DNA of 6,361 nucleotides from JAEUIA01 sp038330085 (GTDB lineage Bacteria > Planctomycetota > UBA1135 > GCA-002686595). Every line of letters starts with the position of its first letter. Within the stretch, counting starts at the first letter, position 1. Location: contig JBBQNP010000208.1 of assembly GCA_038330085.1 (NCBI GenBank), positions 1 to 6,361 on the forward strand, given 5' to 3'. The notes below the pieces were generated by a model. It saw nothing but the letters and a program-made list of their open reading frames with translations. It was not told the DNA's origin and ran no database searches. Below, piece by piece: positions 1 to 5,954 of the stretch. Position numbers and translations under genes: made by a program.

Positions 1-2508
1 GGACACGATCGGGATCTTGTTCAGGATCGGAACGCCGGACTGGTTGTCCTGCTTGTCCGACACCTTCAAGCCGCCGAGCATGACCGTGCCGCCGTCGGGC
101 ATCGGGATCGAGGTGCGCACGCGCTGGATCTCGACTTCGGGGAGCTGGATCGTGACCGAGTTCTGCGAACCGAGGGTCGTCACCACTTCCCGGATGGGGC
201 GGTGCAGGTTCGCGATCGTCGGACGCAGCTCGAGCGTGATGAAGCGGCGGTCAGCCGACACCACCGGGCGCACGTCGAGGACGACGCCGTCCTGGACCAC
301 GTTGACGATCGGGTCGGCGATCGAGGCCGCTTGCGCGATCTCGACGTTGAAGTCCTGCACGTAGGCGACCTGGTTCAGGACCGAGAGGTTGCCGCGTGCG
401 GTGTTGTGCACCGTGATGCGCGGGCTCGTCACCAACTCGACGCGTTCTGACTTGCTGACCGCGCGCAGGATGAGCTGGAACTGCAGGTCGTTGAGGTACG
501 TCCACTGGAAGGACGCACCGCCCGATCCGGTGAGCACGTTCTGGTCGCCCAGCGTCGTGTCGTAGAGCTCTTCGACGCGAGCGCGCGCGTTTTCCTTGCC
601 GCCGCGGTCGTAGAACGCGCCGAGGTCGGTGTTGTTGCCGATCTCCCGGCCAAGGTCCTGCTGGGTCGACGCGTCACCGAAGTCGTTGAAGAACGCGTTC
701 GTGCCCAGGCCCGGCTGGCCGAGGCCGCGGAAGTCGACTCCGATGTCCTCGAGGAAGTTGTCCTCGACCTTCAGGAAGCGCGCCTGGATGTCGACCATGA
801 TGCCGGTCGCTTCGCGCAAATCGTCCAGCAGCTTCTGGATCTGCTCGTGCACTTCCGGCGTCTGGTGCACGACCATCGTGCCGTTGCTGATGCGCAGCGA
901 GTTCTGCGGGTCGTCGGTCCACGACGAAGGCGCCACGTTGTTGCGGATCAGGTTGTCGAGCGCCGAGTCGGTGATGACGTTGGCTTCGCGCGCGGTCTTG
1001 TCCTCTTCGGCGAGTTGCACGCCGCCCGAGGGCGCCACGTTCATCTCGCGACCCGGGAAGTCGGGGATCGGGTGCACGAGGTCGCGCACTTCGTAGTTCT
1101 TCAGGACCTGGCCGCCCTTGGTCTCGTCCTTCGTGACGAACTTGACGACGCCGTCCTCGATCTTCCACTTCAGGTTGTCGTGGGTCTCCGAGATGATGTC
1201 GAGCACCTTGCGCACGCTGCGCTCGGGCAGGTCGAGCTTGATCGTGCGCTGCTCGTCGTCGAGGTCCGTCTTGACCTTCGGGCTGATCATGAAGTTGATG
1301 CCCGTGAGCGTCTGCAGGAACGCGGCGATGTCGTCCAGCGAGGAACCGTTGCCGTCCGGACCCAGGAACTTCGGCGAGAAGCGCACCTGGTCGAGGCGGT
1401 CGAGGACCATCTGCTTGTCCGCCGCGCTCGTCTGCGCCAGCGCCGTGAACTCGAGCGGAACACGCTTTTCGACGTCCTTCCAGCGCTTGAGGTCGTCGAA
1501 CACGAGAGCCTCGTTCTGCACGACGTTCATCGTGTCGATCTGCTCCATCGTGCGGATCCACTGCTCGCGGTAGTGGCGCCGGTTCGCCTCGTCCGTCTTC
1601 GCGTGACGGCTCTCGCGCGCCACATCACGCAGCTCGGTCGCGGCCTTGTTGCCCGGGTCCTCGAGCAGGATCTGGTTGCACAGGTCCTCGGCGCGTCCGA
1701 AGTTCTCGTTCAGGTAGGCCGTGTTCGCGTCGGCGTAGAGCGTGCGCAGCTTGTTCTCGCGGTACTGCGCTTCCTGCAGCTCGCGCTGTTCCTTGGCCTT
1801 CTTCGCGGCCTCGACGGCTTGTTGATCCTTGGTGGAACGCGCTTCGTCAGCGAGGCGTTCCGCGGTGGCCAGCTCGCCCGCGACGACCTTGTGGTCGAGC
1901 GCGTCGGTCGCGATCAGCGGGTTGTAGCGCAGGATCATCTCGGCCTGGCGGTACTGCTCGATCGCGGTCTCGTAGTCGCCTGCCGCCAGCGCGTTCTTGC
2001 CGCGCAAGCGCGCGTCCTCGGCGGCCATGCGCGCTTGAGCGCGGCGCACGAGCTCCTGCTCGACGGCGTCGTGCATGAAGGACGATGCGTCGGCGTACTT
2101 GTCGCCCATCAGGGCCTGCACGCGGCGCAACTTCTCGCGCGCGGGCTGGCTCGTCGGGTCGAGCTCGAGCGCGGCCGAGTAGGCCTTGAGCGCGCCCGGG
2201 AGGTCGGCTTGATCGAGAAGGCGGTCACCCTCTTCGATCGAAGCCTGGGAGAGGAACGCACCCTGCTGGCGCTGGCGCTGCAGTCGAGCGGCGTCGTCCG
2301 CCGGCGTTGCCTGCTGCTCTGCGACAGCCGAAGCAGAGGCTTCGGTGGCCTGGCCGTTCTTCTCCGAGCCAGCCTGTCGAGCGTCCTCGCGCTCGTAGGT
2401 CTCGTCGGACATACCCATCGAGGGTTCGGCCGGCGGAGTTTTGCTGGACTTGCAAGAGCAGGGGATCGCCACGAGGAGCGGGGCGACGAGGAGGAACCTC
2501 AGATGCAT
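1..2508 (-). CDS. Secretin (type II/III secretion or type IV pilus outer-membrane channel) with N-terminal TPR region, 3'-truncated
   Basis: Outer-membrane secretin, the multimeric channel through which type II secretion, type IV pilus or related machines pass substrates. The visible 836 codons contain no stop. Residues 1-19 are a signal peptide (MHLRFLLVAPLLVAIPCSC) with cysteines at 17 and 19 but a poor lipobox. TPR-like helices lie near 84-120, 165-198 and 257-292, with an Ala/Glu/Lys/Gln-rich, probably coiled stretch at 205-256. An STN/N0-like domain covers about 348-460, followed by the linker YEVRDL (472-477) and an N1-like domain (about 513-568, SLRISNGTMVVHQTPEV). The secretin barrel starts near 569; hallmarks are VTSPRITVHN (693-702), GVVLDVRPVVSADRRF (741-756), IPMPDGGTVMLGGL (801-814) and GVPILNKIPIVS at the edge, where families usually continue into a GxLF-type end. 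The ATG at 2508 is chosen because it opens the signal peptide and an in-frame TGA lies about 15 codons upstream. Which machine it serves cannot be told; no ATPase, pseudopilin or inner-membrane partner is visible. The secretin call is near certain, the pathway is not. Confidence 0.95.
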   Translation of the reverse strand, partial: MHLRFLLVAPLLVAIPCSCKSSKTPPAEPSMGMSDETYEREDARQAGSEKNGQATEASASAVAEQQATPADDAARLQRQRQQGAFLSQASIEEGDRLLDQADLPGALKAYSAALELDPTSQPAREKLRRVQALMGDKYADASSFMHDAVEQELVRRAQARMAAEDARLRGKNALAAGDYETAIEQYRQAEMILRYNPLIATDALDHKVVAGELATAERLADEARSTKDQQAVEAAKKAKEQRELQEAQYRENKLRTLYADANTAYLNENFGRAEDLCNQILLEDPGNKAATELRDVARESRHAKTDEANRRHYREQWIRTMEQIDTMNVVQNEALVFDDLKRWKDVEKRVPLEFTALAQTSAADKQMVLDRLDQVRFSPKFLGPDGNGSSLDDIAAFLQTLTGINFMISPKVKTDLDDEQRTIKLDLPERSVRKVLDIISETHDNLKWKIEDGVVKFVTKDETKGGQVLKNYEVRDLVHPIPDFPGREMNVAPSGGVQLAEEDKTAREANVITDSALDNLIRNNVAPSSWTDDPQNSLRISNGTMVVHQTPEVHEQIQKLLDDLREATGIMVDIQARFLKVEDNFLEDIGVDFRGLGQPGLGTNAFFNDFGDASTQQDLGREIGNNTDLGAFYDRGGKENARARVEELYDTTLGDQNVLTGSGGASFQWTYLNDLQFQLILRAVSKSERVELVTSPRITVHNTARGNLSVLNQVAYVQDFNVEIAQAASIADPIVNVVQDGVVLDVRPVVSADRRFITLELRPTIANLHRPIREVVTTLGSQNSVTIQLPEVEIQRVRTSIPMPDGGTVMLGGLKVSDKQDNQSGVPILNKIPIVS

Positions 2509-2517
2509 GGAACAAGA

Positions 2518-2524
2518 CCCTTCT
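2518..2524 (-). promoter_or_regulatory. Probable ribosome binding site of the secretin gene
   Basis: Read on the minus strand this is AGAAGGG, nine bases before the ATG at 2508. It is a moderate purine-rich Shine-Dalgarno match and supports that start. No convincing -35/-10 pair was found further upstream. Confidence 0.5.
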
Positions 2525-2892
2525 GGCCGCGGCGCGATCGCCGACGGTCACGAATGCCTGTGAAAAGGGAGGCAGCGAAGAGGGAGGGATGGGAAGCGAG
2601 GGTGCGCACAGCAACCAGTTCGCGACGCACGTGGGTCGAAGGCGAGCACGCTCGGAAGGAGCACTCTGAAGCCGTGAAGCGAAGACCCTCGATGAGGATC
2701 TGCGCTGTGAGGGCAACCGGGATGGGGCAGGCGTCAACCAACGGATACAAGGAGGCGTCGACGTGAGGGGGGGAGGGAGACTCCGTGCGTCGCGGTCGAT
2801 GCGGTGGCGACGGATTGGATCCGTCGACAACACAAGACTGCGGGTGGACGCGCGGGGGGTCTGGCGTGTCCGAACCGCGGAGGCTCGGTCGT

Positions 2893-2929
2893 GGGAGGGG
2901 CGGTAGACCGGGGGGAGTTGAGTCGGGGG
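2893..2929 (+). other. G-run cluster with weak G-quadruplex potential
   Basis: Four runs of three or more G occur here (GGG, GGGG, GGGGGG, GGGGG), separated by loops of 1, 9 and 9 bases. Two loops exceed the usual seven-base limit, so folding is uncertain. The cluster is about 400 bases upstream of the secretin start, with the C-rich strand being the secretin-sense strand. Confidence 0.25.
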
Positions 2930-3048
2930 ATTGTGGAAAGTTGCAGCGGAAGGGAGCTGGTGCAGCAGGTCTGCTCACCGCGGCGCGCGCGGCAGGGCCG
3001 AGATCAGGAGATCGAGTCGCAGGGTCGAACCGCAGTCGTGGTGGTCGT

Positions 3049-3071
3049 CGCGGATCCGGTTGGATCGCGCG
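3049..3071. other. Imperfect stem-loop
   Basis: CGCGGATCC (3049-3057) pairs with GGATC-CGCG (3062-3071) across a GGTT loop, leaving a single bulged G at 3067, for a nine-base-pair stem. It lies about a dozen bases before the tandem repeat array and overlaps a GGTCGACC palindrome (3071-3078). There is no T-tract on either side, so it does not look like an intrinsic terminator. In DNA this GC-rich it may be chance. Confidence 0.35.
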
Positions 3072-3082
3072 GTCGACCTCTG

Positions 3083-3176
3083 CCGTTCGGGAGTACAGCC
3101 GTTCGAGATCACGGCCGTTCGGGATCACAGCCGTTCGAGTTCACAGCCGTCGGTGTCACAACCGTCCGGTATCCGA
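3083..3176. repeat. Tandem repeat array, 16-bp unit, four clear copies plus two degenerate ones
   Basis: Copies start at 3083, 3099, 3115 and 3131, each exactly 16 bases: CCGTTCGGGAGTACAG, CCGTTCGAGATCACGG, CCGTTCGGGATCACAG and CCGTTCGAGTTCACAG. Two degenerate 15-base copies follow at 3147 (CCGTCGGTGTCACAA) and 3162 (CCGTCCGGTATCCGA). The consensus is CCGTTCGRGATCACAG. The CCGTTCG start and the CACAG end are conserved while the middle varies. The copies are contiguous without unique spacers, so this is not a CRISPR array. It could be a minisatellite produced by slippage or a cluster of protein-binding sites; nothing in the window decides between these. Confidence 0.85.
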
Positions 3177-3346
3177 TCCGCGGCTCGCACCCGGTTGCAG
3201 TTCGAAGGCTTCGATCTCGGCGCGCGCGACGAGTCCAAGGTCCTCGACTTGCGGGGGGGCAGGTTCGAGTTTTCCGCGGCGTGGAAGGGGGATTCCAGCT
3301 CGCAGGTCAGGTGAATTTCGGACAGAGCGGCCCGGGAGGATAGCGA

Positions 3347-3389
3347 TGACCCTCGGGAGGGTCAACGTTCCTTGACGTTCGCTGAACGT
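3347..3389. other. Cluster of three overlapping inverted repeats downstream of the glycosylase gene
   Basis: TGACCCTC-GG-GAGGGTCA (3347-3364) is an almost perfect 18-base palindrome. Its right end overlaps GTCAA-N6-TTGAC (3361-3376), which overlaps ACGTTC-GCT-GAACGT (3375-3389). GAACGT at 3384-3389 could also pair with ACGTTC at 3365-3370, so the hairpins are partly mutually exclusive. The cluster lies 117 to 160 bases beyond the stop of the minus-strand glycosylase gene. A transcript end or processing site is plausible, but no U-tract follows, so a classical intrinsic terminator is not supported. An operator is the alternative. Confidence 0.5.
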
Positions 3390-3404
3390 GCGCCGGAGCC
3401 TCGA

Positions 3405-3424
3405 TCGGAACGCGTCGGAACGCG
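3405..3424. repeat. Perfect 10-bp tandem duplication
   Basis: TCGGAACGCG occurs twice head to tail (3405-3414 and 3415-3424), between the inverted-repeat cluster and the glycosylase stop codon. It is probably a small slippage duplication. Confidence 0.7.
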
Positions 3425-3505
3425 AGCCCGTCGGGGCGCGCACCCTACCCTGGGCATGATCGCCAGTAACGGAACGAGTGTCGGACCGCCGGCTCCAAAC
3501 CCTCC

Positions 3506-4381
3506 TCAACCCATCTGTGAGCCGCCCTTGCGCGGCAGGCCGAGCACGTCCATGGCGATCTGGATGTCCTTCCAGCACTCCTTCTTCTCCCCCGGGCTGC
3601 GCAATAGATAGGAAGGATGGAACGTCGGCACGATCTTGCGCCCACCCTTCACGTGGACCTTCTGGCGCATGGCGCCCATCGGGGCCTGGATTCCGAGCAC
3701 GTGGCAGGCGGCGTGACGGCCGAGCGGGATGATGACCTTGGGGTCGAGGAGTTCGATCTGACGGTCGAGCCACGGCGTGCAGGTCGCCTTCTCCTCCGTC
3801 GTCGGCTCGCGGTTGTCGGGCGGACGGCACTTGAGCACGTTGGCGATGTGCACCTCGCGGCGCGGGATGCCCATGCCCTTCTCGATGATGTCCGTGAGCA
3901 ACTGCCCCGAGCGTCCGACGAAGGGCACGCCCGTGCGGTCCTCGTCGGCACCGGGGGCTTCGCCGACGAAGAGCACGCCGCGGCCGCCCTCGCCGTCCAT
4001 GAAGACGGTCTGCGTGCGCGTCTTGCACAGGCTGCAGGCCTGGCAGACGGAGACGGCGGCGCGCAGCTCGTCGAGGTTTTGCGCGGCAGCGGCTTGCGCG
4101 GTGACGTCGGCGGCGGTGCGCGCGGGAACGTGCGCGGAGCTTGGCATCGACGGCTTGCGCGCGGGCTCACGGCGAGCCGGTGCCGGTTCGCGCGCCGGCG
4201 TCGGCGCGGGGCTCGGCGTGGCCTTCTTGGCGGACGCGGACGAAGCGGGTTTCTTCGACACGCGGAAGCTGCGACCGAGGGTCTGCTTGCGGCGTGTATG
4301 CCGTGCGAGGGCATGCGCCAGGGCGCCGAGCTCGTCGGCTTCGCTGTTCGAATCTCCTGCACTGCGAGCACTGCTGTCCAT
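3506..4381 (-). CDS. udg: Uracil-DNA glycosylase, family 4 (4Fe-4S)
   Basis: Removes uracil from DNA, the first step of base-excision repair of deaminated cytosine. The protein is 291 residues. The catalytic domain runs from about 103 to the end and shows the family 4 signatures: cluster cysteines C113 and C116 (VCQACSL), C185 (LKCRPPDNR) and C201 (EKATCTPW); motif A GEAPGADED (140-148); FVGRSGQLL (154-162); and motif B HPSYLLR (255-261). All key residues are intact. Family members are commonly about 200 residues, so the first 100 are an extension: 41-95 is rich in Ala, Pro, Lys, Arg and Ser and is probably disordered. The ATG at 4381 is preferred because AGGA sits seven bases before it and an in-frame TAG lies four codons upstream. 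An internal start at M79 would also leave the catalytic domain intact. The gene diverges from the TPR lipoprotein gene. It belongs to the cytoplasmic DNA-repair machinery. Confidence 0.97.
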   Translation of the reverse strand: MDSSARSAGDSNSEADELGALAHALARHTRRKQTLGRSFRVSKKPASSASAKKATPSPAPTPAREPAPARREPARKPSMPSSAHVPARTAADVTAQAAAAQNLDELRAAVSVCQACSLCKTRTQTVFMDGEGGRGVLFVGEAPGADEDRTGVPFVGRSGQLLTDIIEKGMGIPRREVHIANVLKCRPPDNREPTTEEKATCTPWLDRQIELLDPKVIIPLGRHAACHVLGIQAPMGAMRQKVHVKGGRKIVPTFHPSYLLRSPGEKKECWKDIQIAMDVLGLPRKGGSQMG

Positions 4382-4529
4382 GCACGGATCCTAATGTCGG
4401 GTGACGAGGGCACGCGAGCCTTTCGTGGGGCGCGAGCCTCATGTCCCCGAGCCACGTGTCCCGCGGGCGGATCCAGTCGATTCGAGGCCGAGCTTGCGCG
4501 TCGGCGGGGCCTGCGGATCTGATGGTGGC
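4382..4529. promoter_or_regulatory. Divergent intergenic region between the glycosylase and the TPR lipoprotein genes
   Basis: This 148-base spacer must carry promoters for both directions unless either gene is leaderless from elsewhere. I find no clear -35/-10 hexamers on either strand. CGCGAGCCT occurs twice exactly 18 bases apart (4413-4421 and 4431-4439), with a partial third match CGAGCC at 4448-4453, a possible but weak regulator site. The downstream frame stays open back to a GTG at 4401, but that extension has no signal-peptide character and is read here as untranslated. Confidence 0.4.
4389..4392 (-). promoter_or_regulatory. Ribosome binding site of the glycosylase gene
   Basis: AGGA on the minus strand, seven bases before the ATG at 4381. 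It overlaps an in-frame TAG (4391-4393), so the reading frame cannot extend further upstream. This fixes the long N-terminal form as the likely product. Confidence 0.65.
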
Positions 4530-5948
4530 GTGAAACGGTCCGTCGATTTGCCGCACGGTTCCCGCTCGAGCGCGCGCCTGCTCGAGTCGCTCGTTCTGGC
4601 GGCGTCGTGCTCGTTCGCGGCGGGGATCGCCGGCTGTTCGCAAGAAGCCAGCTCCGCTCCGCCGGCGAAAGTCCAAACCGCAGCCGCGCCGATCGTGGCG
4701 CGCAAGCACGTGCACTCGCCGGAACTCGACGCCTTGCGTGCCGCCCTGGATCGCGGCGACCGCGACGGTGCGCGCGCTGCCCTCGATGCAGCCACGAGCG
4801 CGGGCCAGGAAGAGGCGTTGTTGCGCGCGCGCTTCGCCGCGCTCGATCCGAGCGGGACGATGGACGCGTTGCGCGGGATCGAGGCTGCGCGCAAGGCCGA
4901 TCCCAAAGACCCCGACGTGTACGCGACCGCGGCCGAGATCTATGCGGCGCACGGCTCGTTCGAAACGGCCTGGGTCGAGATCCAGCGCGGCATCGAAGCG
5001 TGCGGCGAGACGCCCGAGCTCTTGCGCGCGCGCGGCGTCACGTGGATCTGTCGCGAGAACGGCGCGGCGAAGGGCTTGGAGCAGCTCGAGCGTGCGCGAT
5101 CGATCGATCCCGACCTGCCGTTCATGTCGCACGCGCTCGCGCAAGCGCACTTGTTGGTCGCCAAGTCGGAGCAGCAGAAGAAGAACATCGACGCGGCGCT
5201 GTCCCATGTCCGCGCGACCTTGCAGTACGAGCCATCCGACGTCGATGCGCGGCGGCTCCTGTCGGAGTTGCAGGGTGCGCGCGGGGATTTCGACGGCGCG
5301 ATCGCGACGATCGAAGCGCTCGTGCACGACGGACAACCGCTCGGCGCGGAGCTGGCTTCTCTGCACAAGAAGTCCGGCATGGCGCTGCTCCTCGAACACG
5401 ATCGTGCGAAGGCCATGGAGCAGTTCGCGCTCGCACGCGAGGGCGGGCTCTCCGACGACGAGCTCGGCACGGGCGCGCGCCTGCTCGCCGAAGAGGCCTC
5501 GGGCCGTATCGACAAAGGCGTCGCGGCGTTCGAGAAGGGCGACCGCGCGGGCGCCGAGTCGCTGTTCCGCTCGGCGTTGCGCTTCGATCCGACGTCGCTC
5601 GCGGGGCGCAACCACTTGGCGGTCGTCCTGTACGAGGACAAGCGCTGCGCGGAGGCTGTGACGTTGTGGCAAGGCGTGATCGCGGACGCGCGCAAGGAGC
5701 TGATCGTGCTGCCCGAGCCGGTGCACCTCAACCTGGCGGGCGCGCAGCAGTGCGCCGGAGATGTCGAGGGCGCGTGCGCGACGCTGCACGAGTACTTGAA
5801 GCTCGAGCCGAACGGGGAGTGGATCGAGCGCACGCGCACGCTGCTCGATCGGCTCGAAGCGGAGCGCACAGCTGGAAAAGTGCTCGAAAACCAGGCGCAG
5901 AACGCAGCCTCGGGGAACTCGGACAAGAAGCCGGACAAGCAGAAGTAG
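4530..5948 (+). CDS. TPR-repeat lipoprotein, function unknown
   Basis: A 472-residue exported protein made almost entirely of helical TPR-type repeats, which normally act as protein-binding scaffolds. Starting from the GTG at 4530 gives a basic N-terminus (VKRS...RSSAR), a hydrophobic stretch (17-35) and a good lipobox, IAGC, with C36 as the lipidated residue; a Ser/Ala/Pro-rich linker follows (37-60). The frame is open back to a GTG at 4401, but the extra 43 residues are charged and would bury the signal peptide, so 4530 is preferred although its Shine-Dalgarno is weak. TPR-like pairs are visible near 64-90, 128-160, 162-195, 200-236, 238-266, 279-305, 324-354, 358-385 and 396-426, many ending in the typical DP/EP turn (e.g. 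SIDPD 191-195, RFDPTS 351-356). The C-terminal tail (about 450-472) is polar, Lys/Asn/Gln-rich and probably disordered. No catalytic motif is seen. The start of the next gene abuts it, implying one operon. Envelope location is well supported; function is not. Confidence 0.86.
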   Translation: MKRSVDLPHGSRSSARLLESLVLAASCSFAAGIAGCSQEASSAPPAKVQTAAAPIVARKHVHSPELDALRAALDRGDRDGARAALDAATSAGQEEALLRARFAALDPSGTMDALRGIEAARKADPKDPDVYATAAEIYAAHGSFETAWVEIQRGIEACGETPELLRARGVTWICRENGAAKGLEQLERARSIDPDLPFMSHALAQAHLLVAKSEQQKKNIDAALSHVRATLQYEPSDVDARRLLSELQGARGDFDGAIATIEALVHDGQPLGAELASLHKKSGMALLLEHDRAKAMEQFALAREGGLSDDELGTGARLLAEEASGRIDKGVAAFEKGDRAGAESLFRSALRFDPTSLAGRNHLAVVLYEDKRCAEAVTLWQGVIADARKELIVLPEPVHLNLAGAQQCAGDVEGACATLHEYLKLEPNGEWIERTRTLLDRLEAERTAGKVLENQAQNAASGNSDKKPDKQK

Positions 5949-5949
5949 G
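5947..5949 (+). promoter_or_regulatory. Ribosome binding site overlapping the upstream stop codon
   Basis: AGG five bases before the ATG at 5955. Two of its bases belong to the TAG that ends the lipoprotein gene. This arrangement suggests translational coupling of the two TPR genes. Confidence 0.55.
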
Positions 5950-5954
5950 CCAAC

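Larger units (their letters stand above)
2509..3505. other. Intergenic region of about 1 kb with no credible gene; G-rich and repeat-bearing
   Basis: No frame here has a recognisable domain. The open frames on both strands translate to Arg/Ser/Pro/Gly-rich low-complexity strings with no sensible start context, typical of non-coding high-GC DNA. The plus strand is G-rich between about 2765 and 2930, with several runs of five to seven G. Distinct elements are listed separately: a 16-bp tandem repeat (3083-3176), an imperfect stem-loop (3049-3071), overlapping inverted repeats (3347-3389) and a 10-bp tandem duplication (3405-3424). The secretin promoter must lie in this region unless the gene is read through from the glycosylase about 1 kb away; I could not identify it. 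A conserved small RNA or a decayed gene cannot be excluded from sequence alone. Confidence 0.7.

Noticed and set aside
847..2766. Plus-strand open frame of 639 codons opposite the secretin
   Set aside because: It lies opposite a verified secretin frame, is rich in Leu, Val, Arg, Ala and His as expected for an antisense shadow in high-GC DNA, and has no recognisable domain.
3011..3040. tRNA T-arm-like sequence around a GGTCGAACC string
   Set aside because: The flanking bases do not form a five-pair T stem and no acceptor or anticodon arm could be found at the proper distances on either strand.
3083..3176. CRISPR-like array
   Set aside because: The 16-base units are contiguous with no unique spacers and are too short; there are no cas genes in the window.
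2785..3375. Plus-strand open frame of 196 codons in the spacer, and overlapping frames on both strands
   Set aside because: The translations are Arg/Gly/Ser/Pro-rich low-complexity strings that run through the tandem repeat, without domains or a good ribosome binding site.
3361..3389. LexA/SOS box near the DNA repair gene
   Set aside because: GTTC occurs twice with six bases between, and as GTTC-N3-GAAC, which do not match known boxes (GTTC-N7-GTTC or GAAC-N4-GTTC), and it lies downstream of the glycosylase gene rather than at its promoter.
4494..4522. Sigma-70-like promoter TTGCGC with a 17-base spacer before ATCTGA
   Set aside because: The -10 hexamer matches TATAAT poorly and would sit only a few bases from the chosen start codon.
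4401..4529. Extended N-terminus of the TPR lipoprotein from the GTG at 4401
   Set aside because: It would place 43 charged, Pro/Arg-rich residues ahead of a good lipoprotein signal peptide, so the GTG at 4530 is preferred.
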